The notes: a model not told the origin generated them from the sequence alone. A DNA stretch of 64,000 nucleotides from Boseongicola sp. H5 (GCA_020622165.1 JACNMN010000010.1:1-64000), one strand, 5' to 3'; shown: positions 36,462 to 46,123, counted from the first letter of the stretch. A program made the numbers and translations.

Positions 36462-37429
36462 GCGCGGAGATCGACGAGTTTCTGAAACCGCTGGGCTGGG
36501 CGGAGGCGCACAGAACGCCACTGCCCGCGGATGCCTCCCCACGGCGCTATCTGCGGCTTCATGACCGGGCGGGGGACCAGACCGCCATCCTGATGATCGC
36601 TCCGCCGGACGAGGAGTTCGACCGGTTCCAGGACATCGCCGCCTACCTGAAAGCCCACGGCCTGTCGGCGCCGGAGATCCTTGCCGTCCGGCGCGCCGCC
36701 GGGCTGATGCTGCTGGAGGATCTGGGCGACGACCTCTTTGCCCGCTGCGTCGAGACCGACCCGCAAGCCGAGCGCCCGCTTTACACCGAGGCCACCGATC
36801 TTCTGTCCCACCTTGCCGGTCTGCCGCCGCCGGCCGGTCTGCCGCATCTGGCGCCGGACCGGATGTGCGACATGCTGGCCGTGACGTTCGAGCACCTGTC
36901 GCCAGGGGCCGATGCGGCGGGTCTCCGGCAAGAGATATCCGACCGGCTTCTGCCGCTGTTCAGGAGCCATTTCGGCGGGCCCGGCGTTACGATCCTGCGC
37001 GATTACCATGCGGAAAACCTGATCTGGCTGCCCGGGCGGCAGGGGCTTGCCCGGGTCGGGTTGCTGGATTTCCAGCTCGCGGCCACGGGGCCCGCGGGCT
37101 ACGATCTGATCTCCCTTCTGGATGACGCGCGCCGGGATGTGCCCGAGCCGCTTCGCGCCGACCTGATCGCGCGGCACGGGGCTGCGCTGGGTCTGGACCC
37201 GGCGGCGTTCCGGCTGCATTGCGCGCTGTTGTCGCTGCAACGCAACCTGCGGATTCTGGGCGTTTTCGCCCGGCTGGCCAGCGAATTGGGCAAACCGGGA
37301 TATCTGCGCCACATGCCGCGCGTCGCGGGGCATGTCCGGCGCGCGGCCGCGCATGCGGAGTTGCACGCGCTGCGCGCCCCGGTCTCCGCGCTTCTGGACA
37401 ATCTGCCGGTCACGGACCCTGTCGGATGA
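36458..37429 (+). CDS. amgK: AmgK-like anomeric MurNAc/GlcNAc kinase (aminoglycoside phosphotransferase fold)
   Basis: A 323-residue kinase of the aminoglycoside-phosphotransferase fold. The catalytic loop TILRDYHAENLIWL has Asp182 and Asn187, and the metal-binding LLDFQLAATG has Asp204. The N-terminal DASPRRYLRL matches the AmgK subgroup. In Pseudomonas AmgK phosphorylates recycled MurNAc at C1 for MurU, and the next gene here is a MurU-like uridylyltransferase overlapping by 4 bases. Together they bypass de novo UDP-MurNAc synthesis. The substrate call rests mainly on that pairing. Confidence 0.86.
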   Translation: MSAEIDEFLKPLGWAEAHRTPLPADASPRRYLRLHDRAGDQTAILMIAPPDEEFDRFQDIAAYLKAHGLSAPEILAVRRAAGLMLLEDLGDDLFARCVETDPQAERPLYTEATDLLSHLAGLPPPAGLPHLAPDRMCDMLAVTFEHLSPGADAAGLRQEISDRLLPLFRSHFGGPGVTILRDYHAENLIWLPGRQGLARVGLLDFQLAATGPAGYDLISLLDDARRDVPEPLRADLIARHGAALGLDPAAFRLHCALLSLQRNLRILGVFARLASELGKPGYLRHMPRVAGHVRRAAAHAELHALRAPVSALLDNLPVTDPVG

Positions 37430-38121
37430 CGCCCCGGTCCTGTATGATCCTTGCCGCCGGGTTCGGACGCCGGATGGGCGCCCTGACCGCGGACCGGCCC
37501 AAGCCGCTGATCGAGGTGGCGGGCCGCCCGATGATCGAGCATGCCCTTGCGCAGGCCCGCGATGCCGGCGCCGCGCCAATCGCGGTGAACGGCCACTATC
37601 GCGCCGATCGGCTGGCGGCCTATCTGACGGAGCAGGAGGATGTGACCTTCCTGCACGAGACGCCGGAGGTCCTGGACTCCGGCGGGGGCGTCCGCAATGC
37701 CCTGCCGGTTCTGGGGGAAGGGCCGATCTGGTGCCTGAACTCCGACGCGGTCTGGCGCGGGGAAAACGCGCTGCGCCTGCTGGCCGTCGGCTGGCGGCCC
37801 GGGGCGATGGACGGCCTGTTGCTGCTGGTGCCCCGTGACCGGGCCGTGGGGCGGCAGGGCGGCGGCGACTTCGCGCTGTCCGAAACCGGGCGGATCACCC
37901 CGGACAAGACCGGGCTGGTCTGGACGGGCGCGCAGATCCTTGATGGCGCCGTGTTCGACGATACGGCCCCCGGCCCGTTTTCAATGTGGGTGATCTGGCG
38001 CAAGCTGATGGCGCGGGGCCGGCTGTTCGGCGCGATCTATCCCGGGTTCTGGGCCGATGTGGGCCACCCCGGCGGCATCCCCCTGGCCGAAGCGATGCTG
38101 GAGCGGCGCGATGCTGTTTGA
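37426..38121 (+). CDS. murU: MurU-like N-acetylmuramate-1-phosphate uridylyltransferase
   Basis: A 231-residue nucleotidyltransferase with the signature ILAAGFGRRMGALTADRPKP, nucleotide-binding LNSDAVW and acceptor segment ETPEVLDSGGGVRNAL. Length and motifs are those of MurU, which makes UDP-MurNAc from MurNAc-alpha-1-P and UTP in cell-wall recycling. It is coupled to amgK upstream by an ATGA overlap and runs 11 bases into addB. Because this recycling route yields UDP-MurNAc without MurA, it is linked to intrinsic fosfomycin tolerance in other bacteria. Confidence 0.86.
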   Translation: MTPRSCMILAAGFGRRMGALTADRPKPLIEVAGRPMIEHALAQARDAGAAPIAVNGHYRADRLAAYLTEQEDVTFLHETPEVLDSGGGVRNALPVLGEGPIWCLNSDAVWRGENALRLLAVGWRPGAMDGLLLLVPRDRAVGRQGGGDFALSETGRITPDKTGLVWTGAQILDGAVFDDTAPGPFSMWVIWRKLMARGRLFGAIYPGFWADVGHPGGIPLAEAMLERRDAV

Positions 38122-41074
38122 GCCCGCGCCCCAGCCGCGCGTTTTCGCGACCCCGCTCGGCGTCGATTTCATCGCCGCGCTGATCGACGGGATCGAGACG
38201 CGTCTGGCCGGGCAGCCGCCCGAAGCGCTGGCCCGGGTGGAAATCTACGTCAACACCGCGCGGATGCAGCGCCGGCTGACCGCGCAATTCGCCGCGCGGC
38301 GCGCCAGTTTCCTGCCCCGCATCCTGCCCGTCACGGATTTGGCCGCGCGGCCCGATATGGCGGGGCTGCCGCCTGCGATGTCGCCCCTGCGGCTGCGCCT
38401 GCAACTGAGCCAGCTGATCGCGAAACTGCTGGAAAAACGGCCCGACCTGGCGCCCCGCTCCGCGCTTTATCCGCTGGCCGACAGTCTGGCCGATCTGATG
38501 GGCGAGATGCAGGAGGAACGGGTCAGCCCCGATACCGTCCGCATGCTCGACGTGGGCGACCATGCGCAGCACTGGCAGCGCAGTCAGGCGTTCCTGTCCA
38601 TCGTGGCGCCGTTTTTCGCGGGCGAGGACAGCCTGACGGTGGAGGCGCGCCATTCCGCCGTCGTGGACCGGCTAGACCGGATCTGGGAGACCGCGCCCCC
38701 GGACCATCCGGTGATCGTTGCCGGATCCACCGGATCGCGCGGGTCGACGGCCCGGTTCATGGCGGCGGTGGCGCGTTTGCCGCAGGGGGCGGTGGTGCTG
38801 CCGGGGCTGGATTACGACATGCCGCCGGAGGTCTGGCAGGGGTTGATGCAGGGCCGCGCGGTGGGTCTGGGCGGGGAAGATCACCCGCAGTTCCGTCTGG
38901 GGCGCTTTGCGGAGACACTGGGCATGCTGCCCGGCGATGTGCCCGTCTGGAGCGGCCTCGAACCGCCGGATCCGCTTCGCAACCGCTTGATTTCGCTGGC
39001 CTTGCGTCCCGCACCAGTCACCGATCAATGGCGCGAGGAAGGGCCCGGGCTGGGGGATCTGACCCCGGCGGTGGCTGATCTGACCCTGATCGAGGCGCCG
39101 ACGCCGCAGGCGGAGGCCACGGCGATTGCCCTGCGTCTGCGCCAGGCGGCGGAAACCGGGCAGACCGCCGCATTGATCAGCCCCGACCGGACCCTGACCC
39201 GGCAGGTGACCGCCGCCCTCGACCGTTGGAACATCCTGCCCGACGACAGCGCCGGACAGCCGATCTCGCTCACCGCGCCGGGCCGTCTGCTGTGCCATGT
39301 GGCCGAGCTTCTGGTTGCGCCGGCCACGGCGGAGGGGCTGCTTATCTTGCTGAAGCATCCTTTGAGCCATTCCGGGCGCGACGATCGCGGGCAGCATCTG
39401 CTCAGGGCGCGTGATCTGGAACTGCAGGTGTTGCGGGGTGGCGGGCCGCATCCGCAGCGCCAGGACCTGATCGGCTGGGCAAGCGGGCGCCACGGCGATC
39501 CAGGCAGCGTCGACTGGGCGGCGTGGGTTGCCGATCTGGCGCTGGCCGACCGGCCCGGCGGGACTCTGCCGCTGGCCGATCATGTCGCCCGGCATATCGC
39601 GCTGACCGAGGCATTGGCGGCGGGGCCCGGCGCGGATGGCGCGGGCGCGCTTTGGGCGCGCGACGACGGGCAGGCGGCCGAGCGCCTGATGCGCGCGGTG
39701 GCCGAGGATGCGGATGCGGGCGGCCTGCTGAGCGCCGCGGAGTACCGCGATCTGATCGGCGCGGTTCTGGACGATGCGGAGGCGCGGAACCCGGTCCGGC
39801 CCCATGCGCGGATCATGATCTGGGGGGCGCTGGAGGCGCGGGTTCAGGGGGCGGACCTTATGATCCTTGCGGGGTTGAACGAAGGTATCTGGCCCGCCGC
39901 GCCGGGGGCCGATCCGTGGCTGAACCGGGCGATGCGGGCCGAGGCGGGGCTGCGCCTGCCGGACCGGCAGATCGGCCTGTCGGCCCATGACTTTCAGCAG
40001 GCCGCGGCAGCGCGGGAGGTCTGGCTCAGCCGGTCGCGCCGGGACGCGGAAACCGAAACCGTGCCCTCTCGCTGGCTGAACCGGCTGGTGAACCTGATGG
40101 ACGGGACAAGCCCCGCGTCACGGGCCGCGCTTGCAGATATGCGCCGGCGCGGGGCCGACTGGCTGTCGCTGGCCGACGCGCTTGGCGCCCCGGTGGCCCC
40201 CGTCGCCCCGGCGCCGCGCCCGTCGCCCCGCCCGCCCCTGTCGGCCCGGCCCGGCCGGCTGTCGGTGACCCAGATCGAGAAGCTGGTGCGCGACCCCTAT
40301 GCGATCTACGCGCTGAAAACCCTGCGCCTGCGGCCGCTGGAGCCGTTGAGACAGGCCCCGGATGCCCGCCTGCGCGGCACCGCGCTTCACGCCATTCTGC
40401 GCCGGTTCGTGGAGGCAACCCGAAGCGGTCTGCCCGACGATGCGGAGGATCTGTTCGTCCGGCTCGCGGCCGAAGCGCTCCGCAAGGAGGTGCCGTGGCC
40501 GGTCGCCCGCAGGCTGTGGCAGGCGCGGCTGGAACGCATCGCGCCGTGGTTCGTGGCGGGCGAACGCGCGCGGCGCGGCTTTGCGGAGCCCTATCGGCTG
40601 GAGGTCGCGGGCGAGATGCGGCTGGCGGTGCCCGACGGCACGCCCGACTTCACGCTCGGCGGCACCGCCGACCGGATCGACCTGACGCCGGACGGGGCGC
40701 TGGCGATCTATGACTACAAGACCGGATCGGTCCCCTCCGCCGATCAGGAGCGGTACTTCAACAAGCAGCTTTGGCTGGAGGCGCTGATGGCGCGGGCCGG
40801 TGCCTTCGGGGAGGTCAGGGACGTCGCGCGGATCGCCTATATCGGTCTGGGCGGCGGCGGTGCTGTTCTCAGCCACGACGTCGGCGCCGCGGAGATCGAC
40901 CGGATCGGCCGGGAGCTCGGTGCGCTTCTGGCCCGCTACGCGGATCCGGCCACGGGCTATACGGCGCGGCGGGCCATGGCGGAGCTGCGCTATGCGGGCG
41001 ACTACGACCATCTGGCGCGCTATGGCGAGTGGGACGAGACCACCGCGCCGACACCCGAGGAGGTGGGCCCATGA
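38111..41074 (+). CDS. addB: AddB subunit of the AddAB double-strand break repair helicase-nuclease
   Basis: A 987-residue subunit of the alphaproteobacterial AddAB complex (RecBCD counterpart). Like other alphaproteobacterial AddB proteins it lacks a clear Walker A but keeps a UvrD-like scaffold and a C-terminal PD-(D/E)xK nuclease domain: GTALHAILRRFVE, GTADRIDL and AIYDYKTGSVPS. The start ATG 38111 lies within the last codons of murU, and the stop overlaps addA by 4 bases. The two subunits should be coexpressed and process DNA ends for RecA loading. Confidence 0.92.
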   Translation: MLFEPAPQPRVFATPLGVDFIAALIDGIETRLAGQPPEALARVEIYVNTARMQRRLTAQFAARRASFLPRILPVTDLAARPDMAGLPPAMSPLRLRLQLSQLIAKLLEKRPDLAPRSALYPLADSLADLMGEMQEERVSPDTVRMLDVGDHAQHWQRSQAFLSIVAPFFAGEDSLTVEARHSAVVDRLDRIWETAPPDHPVIVAGSTGSRGSTARFMAAVARLPQGAVVLPGLDYDMPPEVWQGLMQGRAVGLGGEDHPQFRLGRFAETLGMLPGDVPVWSGLEPPDPLRNRLISLALRPAPVTDQWREEGPGLGDLTPAVADLTLIEAPTPQAEATAIALRLRQAAETGQTAALISPDRTLTRQVTAALDRWNILPDDSAGQPISLTAPGRLLCHVAELLVAPATAEGLLILLKHPLSHSGRDDRGQHLLRARDLELQVLRGGGPHPQRQDLIGWASGRHGDPGSVDWAAWVADLALADRPGGTLPLADHVARHIALTEALAAGPGADGAGALWARDDGQAAERLMRAVAEDADAGGLLSAAEYRDLIGAVLDDAEARNPVRPHARIMIWGALEARVQGADLMILAGLNEGIWPAAPGADPWLNRAMRAEAGLRLPDRQIGLSAHDFQQAAAAREVWLSRSRRDAETETVPSRWLNRLVNLMDGTSPASRAALADMRRRGADWLSLADALGAPVAPVAPAPRPSPRPPLSARPGRLSVTQIEKLVRDPYAIYALKTLRLRPLEPLRQAPDARLRGTALHAILRRFVEATRSGLPDDAEDLFVRLAAEALRKEVPWPVARRLWQARLERIAPWFVAGERARRGFAEPYRLEVAGEMRLAVPDGTPDFTLGGTADRIDLTPDGALAIYDYKTGSVPSADQERYFNKQLWLEALMARAGAFGEVRDVARIAYIGLGGGGAVLSHDVGAAEIDRIGRELGALLARYADPATGYTARRAMAELRYAGDYDHLARYGEWDETTAPTPEEVGP

Positions 41075-44000
41075 GCCTCGACGACGCGTCCCGCGCGCAG
41101 GTTCTGGCGGCCGATCCGGGCACATCCACATGGCTGTCGGCCAATGCCGGCAGTGGCAAGACCCGGGTGCTGACCGACCGGGTGGCGCGGCTGTTGCTGG
41201 ATGAGGTGCCGCCCGAGCGGATCTTGTGCCTGACCTACACCAAGGCGGCCGCGTCGGAGATGCAGAACCGGCTGTTCCGGCGGCTGGGGGGCTGGGCGAT
41301 GATGCCCGATGACGATCTCGCCCGCGCTCTGGCCGATCTGGGATTGGCGGCGGAGCGGGTGGCGCCGGCGCTTCTGTCGCGGGCCCGCACGCTCTTCGCC
41401 CGCGCGATCGAGACGCCGGGTGGCCTCAAGATCCAGACGATCCACTCGTTCTGCGGCGGCGTTCTGCGCCGTTTCCCGCTGGAGGCGGGGGTGTCGCCGG
41501 GCTTCACCGAAATGGACGAGCGCGCGCAGCTTCTGCTGGCCGAAGACGTCCTGGCGGATCTGGCCGGGGGAGGGGATATCGCGGCGGTTGACGGGGTGGC
41601 GCGCTACCTGTCGGGCGACGATATGGCGGGTCTGGTGCGCGGGCTGCTGGCCCATCGTGACGGGGTGGAGCCGCCGCGCGAACGCGACGGGATCTTCGGC
41701 TGGTTCGGGGTCGACCCGGGGCTCAGCGCCGACGATATTCTGCGCGAGACCTTTCTGGGCGATGAGAAGCGGCTTTGCGACAGGCTGGCCGGGCTGCTGG
41801 ACCCGGAAAACCGCGCCCACGCCAAAAGCCACAGGGTGCTGAGCGGGTTCGATTGGGCTGCGCCCGATCTGGAGGATCTGGCGCAGATCGAGGAGGTGTT
41901 CCTGACGGGCTCCGGCGCGAACACGCCCGATGCGGCGAAAATCGGCAGTATCGGGAACGCGCAGATCCGGGCCGCGATGGGGGCGGATCTGCCCCCGCTG
42001 GAGGCGTTCATGCTTCGGCTTGAGGCCGCGCGCCCGCGCCGCCGCGCCATGCTGTCGGCGCAGAAGACCGCGGCGCTGCATCGCTTCGCGGCGGCGTTCC
42101 TGCCGGCCTATGACGCGGCGAAACAGGCCCGCGGCTGGCTGGATTTCGACGATCTGATCCGGCGCATGAGAACCCTCCTGATGGCCCCGGGCGTCGCGCA
42201 ATGGGTCTTGTTCCGTCTGGATGGCGGGATCGACCACATTCTGGTGGACGAGGCGCAGGATACTGCCCCCGCCCAATGGCAGATCATCGCGAAACTGGCC
42301 GAGGAATTCGCCTCCGGCGAAGGGGCGCGGGCGGATACGGCGCGCACGGTTTTCGTGGTCGGCGACAAGAAACAGTCGATCTATTCCTTTCAGGGCGCGG
42401 ACCCGTCGGGGTTTGACCGGATGCGCGCCCATTTTGCCGACCGGCTGGCGCAGATCGACGCCCCGTTTCAGTCGCGCGAGCTGATCTATTCCTTCCGGTC
42501 GGCGGCCCCGATCCTGGCGCTGGTCGATCATGTGGCCGGCGGCGCGGCGGGGGCGGGGCTTGGCCCCGATGTTGGCCACAGGGCCTTCAAATCCGCGCTT
42601 CCGGGCCGGGTGGATATCTGGCCGCATATCCCGAAATCCGACACGACGGAGCCGTCTAACTGGGAAAACCCGGTCGACCTGCTGGAGGAGGATCACCACC
42701 ATGTCCGGCTGGCCCGGCGCGTGGCCGCGGCGATCGGGGCGATGCTGGACGGCAAGACCATGATCGAGGTCGAGAAGGACGGAAAACCCCATCGCCGCGC
42801 CGCCCGGGCCGGCGATATCCTGATCCTCGTTCAGCGCCGCTCGGATCTGTTTCACGAGATGATTGCCGCGATCAAGGCGGCGGTCCTGCCGATTGCGGGG
42901 GCCGACCGGATGCGTGTGGCCGCGGAACTGGCGGTGAAGGATCTGATCGCGCTGATGGCGTTTCTGGCTACGCCGGAGGATGACCTGTCGCTCGCGGCGG
43001 TCCTGCGCTCCCCGATTCTGGGCTGGTCGGAGGCGGATCTCTACGATCTGGCCAACCCGCGGGAGGGCTTCCTGTGGCGGGCGTTGCAAACCCGTGCGGC
43101 GGAGTTTCCGCAGACCGTGGCCCTGCTGGAAGACCTGCGCGATCATGCGGATTTCCTGCGCCCGTACGATCTGCTGGAACGGGTGCTGATCCGCCATGAT
43201 GCGCGGCGGAACCTGCTGGCCCGGCTTGGCGGTGAGGCCGAGGACGGGATCGATGCGATGCTGGGCCAGGCGCTGGCCTATGAGCGGATGGAGGTGCCCA
43301 GCCTGACCGGGTTCGTCGGCTGGCTTCAGGCCGATGATGTGACCATCAAGCGCGATCCGGGCAGTGCGGGCAATCAGATCCGGGTGATGTCGATCCATGG
43401 GGCCAAGGGGCTGGAATCCCCGATCGTGATCCTGCCCGATTGCGCGCAGCGCCGCGCCGGGAACCGGGGTGTGACCCTTCTGGAGCCGGAGGACGGCCCG
43501 CTGGTCTGGCCGCTAGCCAGGACGGATGCGCCGGCGAGGGTCCGCGCCGCGCTGGACGGGATGGCCGAGGCCGAGGCTGAAGAGCGCAACCGCCTGCTCT
43601 ATGTCGCGATGACGCGGGCGGAAAGCTGGCTGATCGTGGCCGCCGCCGGAGAGCTGGGCAAGACGGCCGCGCAAAGCTGGTACGGGACAATCCGCGAAAG
43701 CGCGGAGGCTCTGGGGGCCGCACCGCATCCGATGTTCGGGGAGACCGGGCTTCGCCTTGAGACCGGCGACTGGGCGGCCCCCGGCGACGAGACGCCGCCC
43801 TCGGATGCCGCCCGCCCGCGCCTGCCGGGCTGGGCCCTGACCCCGGTGGCGGACGAGGGCCGGATGCAGGCCGCGCGCAGCCCGTCCGATCTGGGCGGCG
43901 CGAAGGCTCTGCCCTCGGAGGCCGCAGGATTGGCGGAGGAGGCGGCGAAGCGGCGCGGGCGGCTGATCCATCTGCTGCTTGAATACCTGCCCGGCCTGCC

Positions 44001-44454
44001 GCAGGCCGGCTGGCTGGCGGCGGCCCCGGGCATTCTGACGCTGGAGGACGCGGTTGACGACGCGGAGGCCTTGGCCCTGCTGGAGGAGGCGGCGCGGGTT
44101 CTGAACGCCCCGGCGCTGGCCCCGGTCTTTGCCGGTGATGCGCTGGCCGAGGTGCCCCTGACCGCGTGGAGCGACACGCTTTCTGTCCAGATGATGGGGG
44201 TGATCGACCGGCTGATCGTCCGCGAGGACCGGGTGCTGGCCGTGGATTTCAAGTCCAACGCGGTCGTGCCCGCCGACGCGGTGGAGGTGCCCGAGGGCCT
44301 GTTGCGCCAGATGGGCGCCTATGCCGAGATGCTGGCCCCCCTTTATCCCGGGCGGCGGATCGACACGGCGATTCTGTGGACCCGCAACGCGACACTGATG
44401 CCTCTGGTTCACGGTTCCGTCATGGCTGCGTTGCAAAGGGCGGCCACAGCTTGA
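41071..44454 (+). CDS. addA: AddA helicase-nuclease subunit
   Basis: A 1127-residue UvrD-family (SF1A) helicase with a C-terminal RecB-like nuclease. Motif I ANAGSGKTRVLTDRVARLLL lies at about 24-43. Motif Ia CLTYTKAAASEMQNRL, motif II HILVDEAQDTAP, motif III VGDKKQSIYSFQGADP and motif VI LLYVAMTRAE are intact. The nuclease core VLAVDFKSNAVVP is near the C-terminus. ATP-driven unwinding and end resection with AddB is the expected activity. It overlaps addB and is followed by trxA. Confidence 0.96.
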   Translation: MSLDDASRAQVLAADPGTSTWLSANAGSGKTRVLTDRVARLLLDEVPPERILCLTYTKAAASEMQNRLFRRLGGWAMMPDDDLARALADLGLAAERVAPALLSRARTLFARAIETPGGLKIQTIHSFCGGVLRRFPLEAGVSPGFTEMDERAQLLLAEDVLADLAGGGDIAAVDGVARYLSGDDMAGLVRGLLAHRDGVEPPRERDGIFGWFGVDPGLSADDILRETFLGDEKRLCDRLAGLLDPENRAHAKSHRVLSGFDWAAPDLEDLAQIEEVFLTGSGANTPDAAKIGSIGNAQIRAAMGADLPPLEAFMLRLEAARPRRRAMLSAQKTAALHRFAAAFLPAYDAAKQARGWLDFDDLIRRMRTLLMAPGVAQWVLFRLDGGIDHILVDEAQDTAPAQWQIIAKLAEEFASGEGARADTARTVFVVGDKKQSIYSFQGADPSGFDRMRAHFADRLAQIDAPFQSRELIYSFRSAAPILALVDHVAGGAAGAGLGPDVGHRAFKSALPGRVDIWPHIPKSDTTEPSNWENPVDLLEEDHHHVRLARRVAAAIGAMLDGKTMIEVEKDGKPHRRAARAGDILILVQRRSDLFHEMIAAIKAAVLPIAGADRMRVAAELAVKDLIALMAFLATPEDDLSLAAVLRSPILGWSEADLYDLANPREGFLWRALQTRAAEFPQTVALLEDLRDHADFLRPYDLLERVLIRHDARRNLLARLGGEAEDGIDAMLGQALAYERMEVPSLTGFVGWLQADDVTIKRDPGSAGNQIRVMSIHGAKGLESPIVILPDCAQRRAGNRGVTLLEPEDGPLVWPLARTDAPARVRAALDGMAEAEAEERNRLLYVAMTRAESWLIVAAAGELGKTAAQSWYGTIRESAEALGAAPHPMFGETGLRLETGDWAAPGDETPPSDAARPRLPGWALTPVADEGRMQAARSPSDLGGAKALPSEAAGLAEEAAKRRGRLIHLLLEYLPGLPQAGWLAAAPGILTLEDAVDDAEALALLEEAARVLNAPALAPVFAGDALAEVPLTAWSDTLSVQMMGVIDRLIVREDRVLAVDFKSNAVVPADAVEVPEGLLRQMGAYAEMLAPLYPGRRIDTAILWTRNATLMPLVHGSVMAALQRAATA

Positions 44455-44522
44455 CCTTGGGCGGGCAGGTCCATACCTTCGACCTCCAAGCCCACTTCCC
44501 GCGCCTTTGAGGAGAGCGACAC

Positions 44523-44843
44523 ATGAGCACCGTTTCCGTCACCGACGATACGTTTGATGCCGAAGTCCGGCAGTCGGCCATTCCCGTAGTGGTGGATTTC
44601 TGGGCCGAATGGTGTGGCCCCTGCAAACAGATCGGCCCGGCCCTGGAAGAGCTGTCGATGGAGTATGACGGCAAGGTCAAGATCGTGAAGGTGAATGTGG
44701 ACGAAAACCCCAATTCACCCATGCAGCTTGGCGTGCGAGGGATCCCGGCGCTGTTCATGTTCAAGGATGGCGAAGTGGTGTCCAACAAGGTCGGCGCCGC
44801 CCCGAAAGCAGCACTTCAGAAATGGATCGAAGAGGCGGTCTGA
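44523..44843 (+). CDS. trxA: Thioredoxin 1
   Basis: A 106-residue thioredoxin with the redox dithiol WCGPC (Cys31 and Cys34) in [16 protein letters not shown], the cis-Pro in RGIPALFMF, and the usual beta-alpha fold. It reduces protein disulfides in the cytoplasm and feeds ribonucleotide reductase and other enzymes. A GAGGAGAG ribosome-binding site precedes ATG 44523. An intrinsic terminator with a stable TTCG loop follows, ending the long tsaE-to-trxA transcription unit. Confidence 0.97.
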   Translation: MSTVSVTDDTFDAEVRQSAIPVVVDFWAEWCGPCKQIGPALEELSMEYDGKVKIVKVNVDENPNSPMQLGVRGIPALFMFKDGEVVSNKVGAAPKAALQKWIEEAV

Positions 44844-44870
44844 ATCGTTTTTTCTAAGGACATGAATTCG

Positions 44871-44893
44871 GGGCGCCTTCGGGCGCCCTTTTT
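44871..44893 (+). terminator. Intrinsic terminator after trxA, UUCG tetraloop
   Basis: GGGCGCC (44871-44877), loop TTCG, GGCGCCC (44882-44888), then TTTTT. Seven GC pairs capped by the exceptionally stable C(UUCG)G tetraloop and a T5 tract make this a confident rho-independent terminator. Confidence 0.92.
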
Positions 44894-44919
44894 CGTCGCC
44901 CCGGCGCATTTTCGCGGCT

Positions 44920-45246
44920 TCAATAGCGATAGGGGAACGAAACCTCCGTCCCGTCGGCCAGAACGGCGCCGGTCGCATAGACCTCCAGCGGCAGGTCGTC
45001 ATCCACCGTGCCGATCACGGTAAGGGTTTCCCCCTCCGCCGCGGGCACCGGATTCGGCCCGACATAGACCCGGACGCGTCCGGTCCCGTCGGCCAGTTCG
45101 AATTCGTCCTCGTCCGTTACCCGCTCGACCGTACCGGTCAGCGTAACGGACATGCCCGGGCGCAGATCCGCGATATCGGTCGTTTCCGCGCCGGCGGCGG
45201 AGACGAGCAGGACGCCAAGGGCGAGACCAAATGCGACTGGTTTCAT
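44920..45246 (-). CDS. Periplasmic OB-fold (BOF-like) protein
   Basis: A 108-residue exported protein. The signal peptide spans about 1-20 (MKPVAFGLALGVLLVSAAGA) and the mature part is a compact beta-rich domain with VTLTGTVERVTDEDEFELAD and RVRVYVGPN, typical of bacterial OB-fold/BOF or NirD-like periplasmic proteins. The ligand is unknown. It follows a 50-residue membrane peptide gene by 16 bases on the minus strand, so the two probably form one operon and one envelope function. Confidence 0.7.
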   Translation of the reverse strand: MKPVAFGLALGVLLVSAAGAETTDIADLRPGMSVTLTGTVERVTDEDEFELADGTGRVRVYVGPNPVPAAEGETLTVIGTVDDDLPLEVYATGAVLADGTEVSFPYRY

Positions 45247-45262
45247 TTGCGTCTGTCCGGGA

Positions 45263-45415
45263 TCAATCTAGCGCGGCAATCAGAAGGACGAGCGCGGCAA
45301 GCCCGCCGGCGCAGAGGCTCCATCTGGGCAGGGTCAGATGCACATTGGTCGTCATCCACGCGCGCCAGTCGTCAAGGCTGGACGACCCGCGCGAGGGGGG
45401 TGTCGGATCTGTCAT
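45263..45415 (-). CDS. 50-residue single-pass membrane peptide
   Basis: ATG 45415 has GGAG about 8 bases upstream. The peptide begins MTDPTPPSRGSSSLDDWRAW, a polar N-terminus of about 30 residues, and ends in one hydrophobic segment (LCAGGLAALVLLIAAL) at the very C-terminus, the topology of a small tail-anchored protein. Its stop lies 16 bases before the OB-fold gene. I recognise no family. A role as a small envelope partner or regulator is guesswork. Confidence 0.5.
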   Translation of the reverse strand: MTDPTPPSRGSSSLDDWRAWMTTNVHLTLPRWSLCAGGLAALVLLIAALD

Positions 45416-45517
45416 CGGGCTCTCCTGTTTCATGGGTTTCAGATGGGTGCGCGCCCTGTGCGTGCCAGTGGGTGTATCCTTTGCACGTCATAGGTTTTGC
45501 TGATTGCCGCCACCGTC

Positions 45518-46024
45518 TCAGATGCCGAAGGCGGCGCGCAGAACCCGGATGTCATGCAGGTCGACGTCGCGCAGGGCATATCCCCTTCGGTTCGCGATCT
45601 GGAATTCCGCCGTCATGCAATGCACCTGCTGCCCGGCCAGATCGCCCCGCCCGGCAAAGGCCGGGGCGGGATAGCTCTCGCCATTCTCGGGCGGGCCGTA
45701 AATGCCGTCGCCGCTGGTTTCGAAGACCACGACATGCAGGTCGATCCGATGGCCGGCGTCGTCCCCCAGCACGAAGTTCCACGCTCTTTGATCCGGGCTG
45801 TCGATCACGGCAAAACCCATCTCGTCCAGCCGGGCCAGGAGCGGTTCCAGATCGGCGGCGGCAACCACCAGATCAAGGTCTCCATGGGCTCGGGTCTGCC
45901 GCGCCAGAAGCGCGTCAACGCCCCATCCGCCGTCGATCCATACGGTGACACCGGCCCGGGCCAGTGCTGCGCAGATCCGGGCAGCCATGCTTTCCGGCAT
46001 TTCTGGTGACATGGTCTGGCGCAT
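45518..46024 (-). CDS. Nucleotidyltransferase, LinA/ANT(2'')-like family
   Basis: A 168-residue protein with the nucleotidyltransferase core TVWIDGGWGVDALLARQTRA followed by HGDLDLVVAA, the GGWG...D-x-D arrangement of lincosamide (Lnu/LinA) and aminoglycoside 2''-adenylyltransferases. RIDLHVVVFE supplies the third acidic strand. Chromosomal homologues in environmental bacteria usually have no proven drug substrate, so resistance should not be assumed. The start could be ATG 46024 or 46012. It lies downstream of a strong terminator after amtB. Confidence 0.78.
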   Translation of the reverse strand: MRQTMSPEMPESMAARICAALARAGVTVWIDGGWGVDALLARQTRAHGDLDLVVAAADLEPLLARLDEMGFAVIDSPDQRAWNFVLGDDAGHRIDLHVVVFETSGDGIYGPPENGESYPAPAFAGRGDLAGQQVHCMTAEFQIANRRGYALRDVDLHDIRVLRAAFGI

Positions 46025-46095
46025 TGTCCCGGCGGCGTTTTCGGATCCTGACCGGTCTTTGCATAGTGGCTGGCCGCAAGGCGCGCCAGCATTGA

Positions 46096-46123
46096 AAAAG
46101 GCGCCCCGTCCGGAGCGCCTTTT
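46096..46123 (-). terminator. Terminator of the glnK-amtB operon
   Basis: AAAAGGCGC (46096-46104) pairs perfectly with GCGCCTTTT (46115-46123) around a 10-base loop; on the minus strand the stem ends in TTTTT. It starts 30 bases past the amtB stop. Confidence 0.82.
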
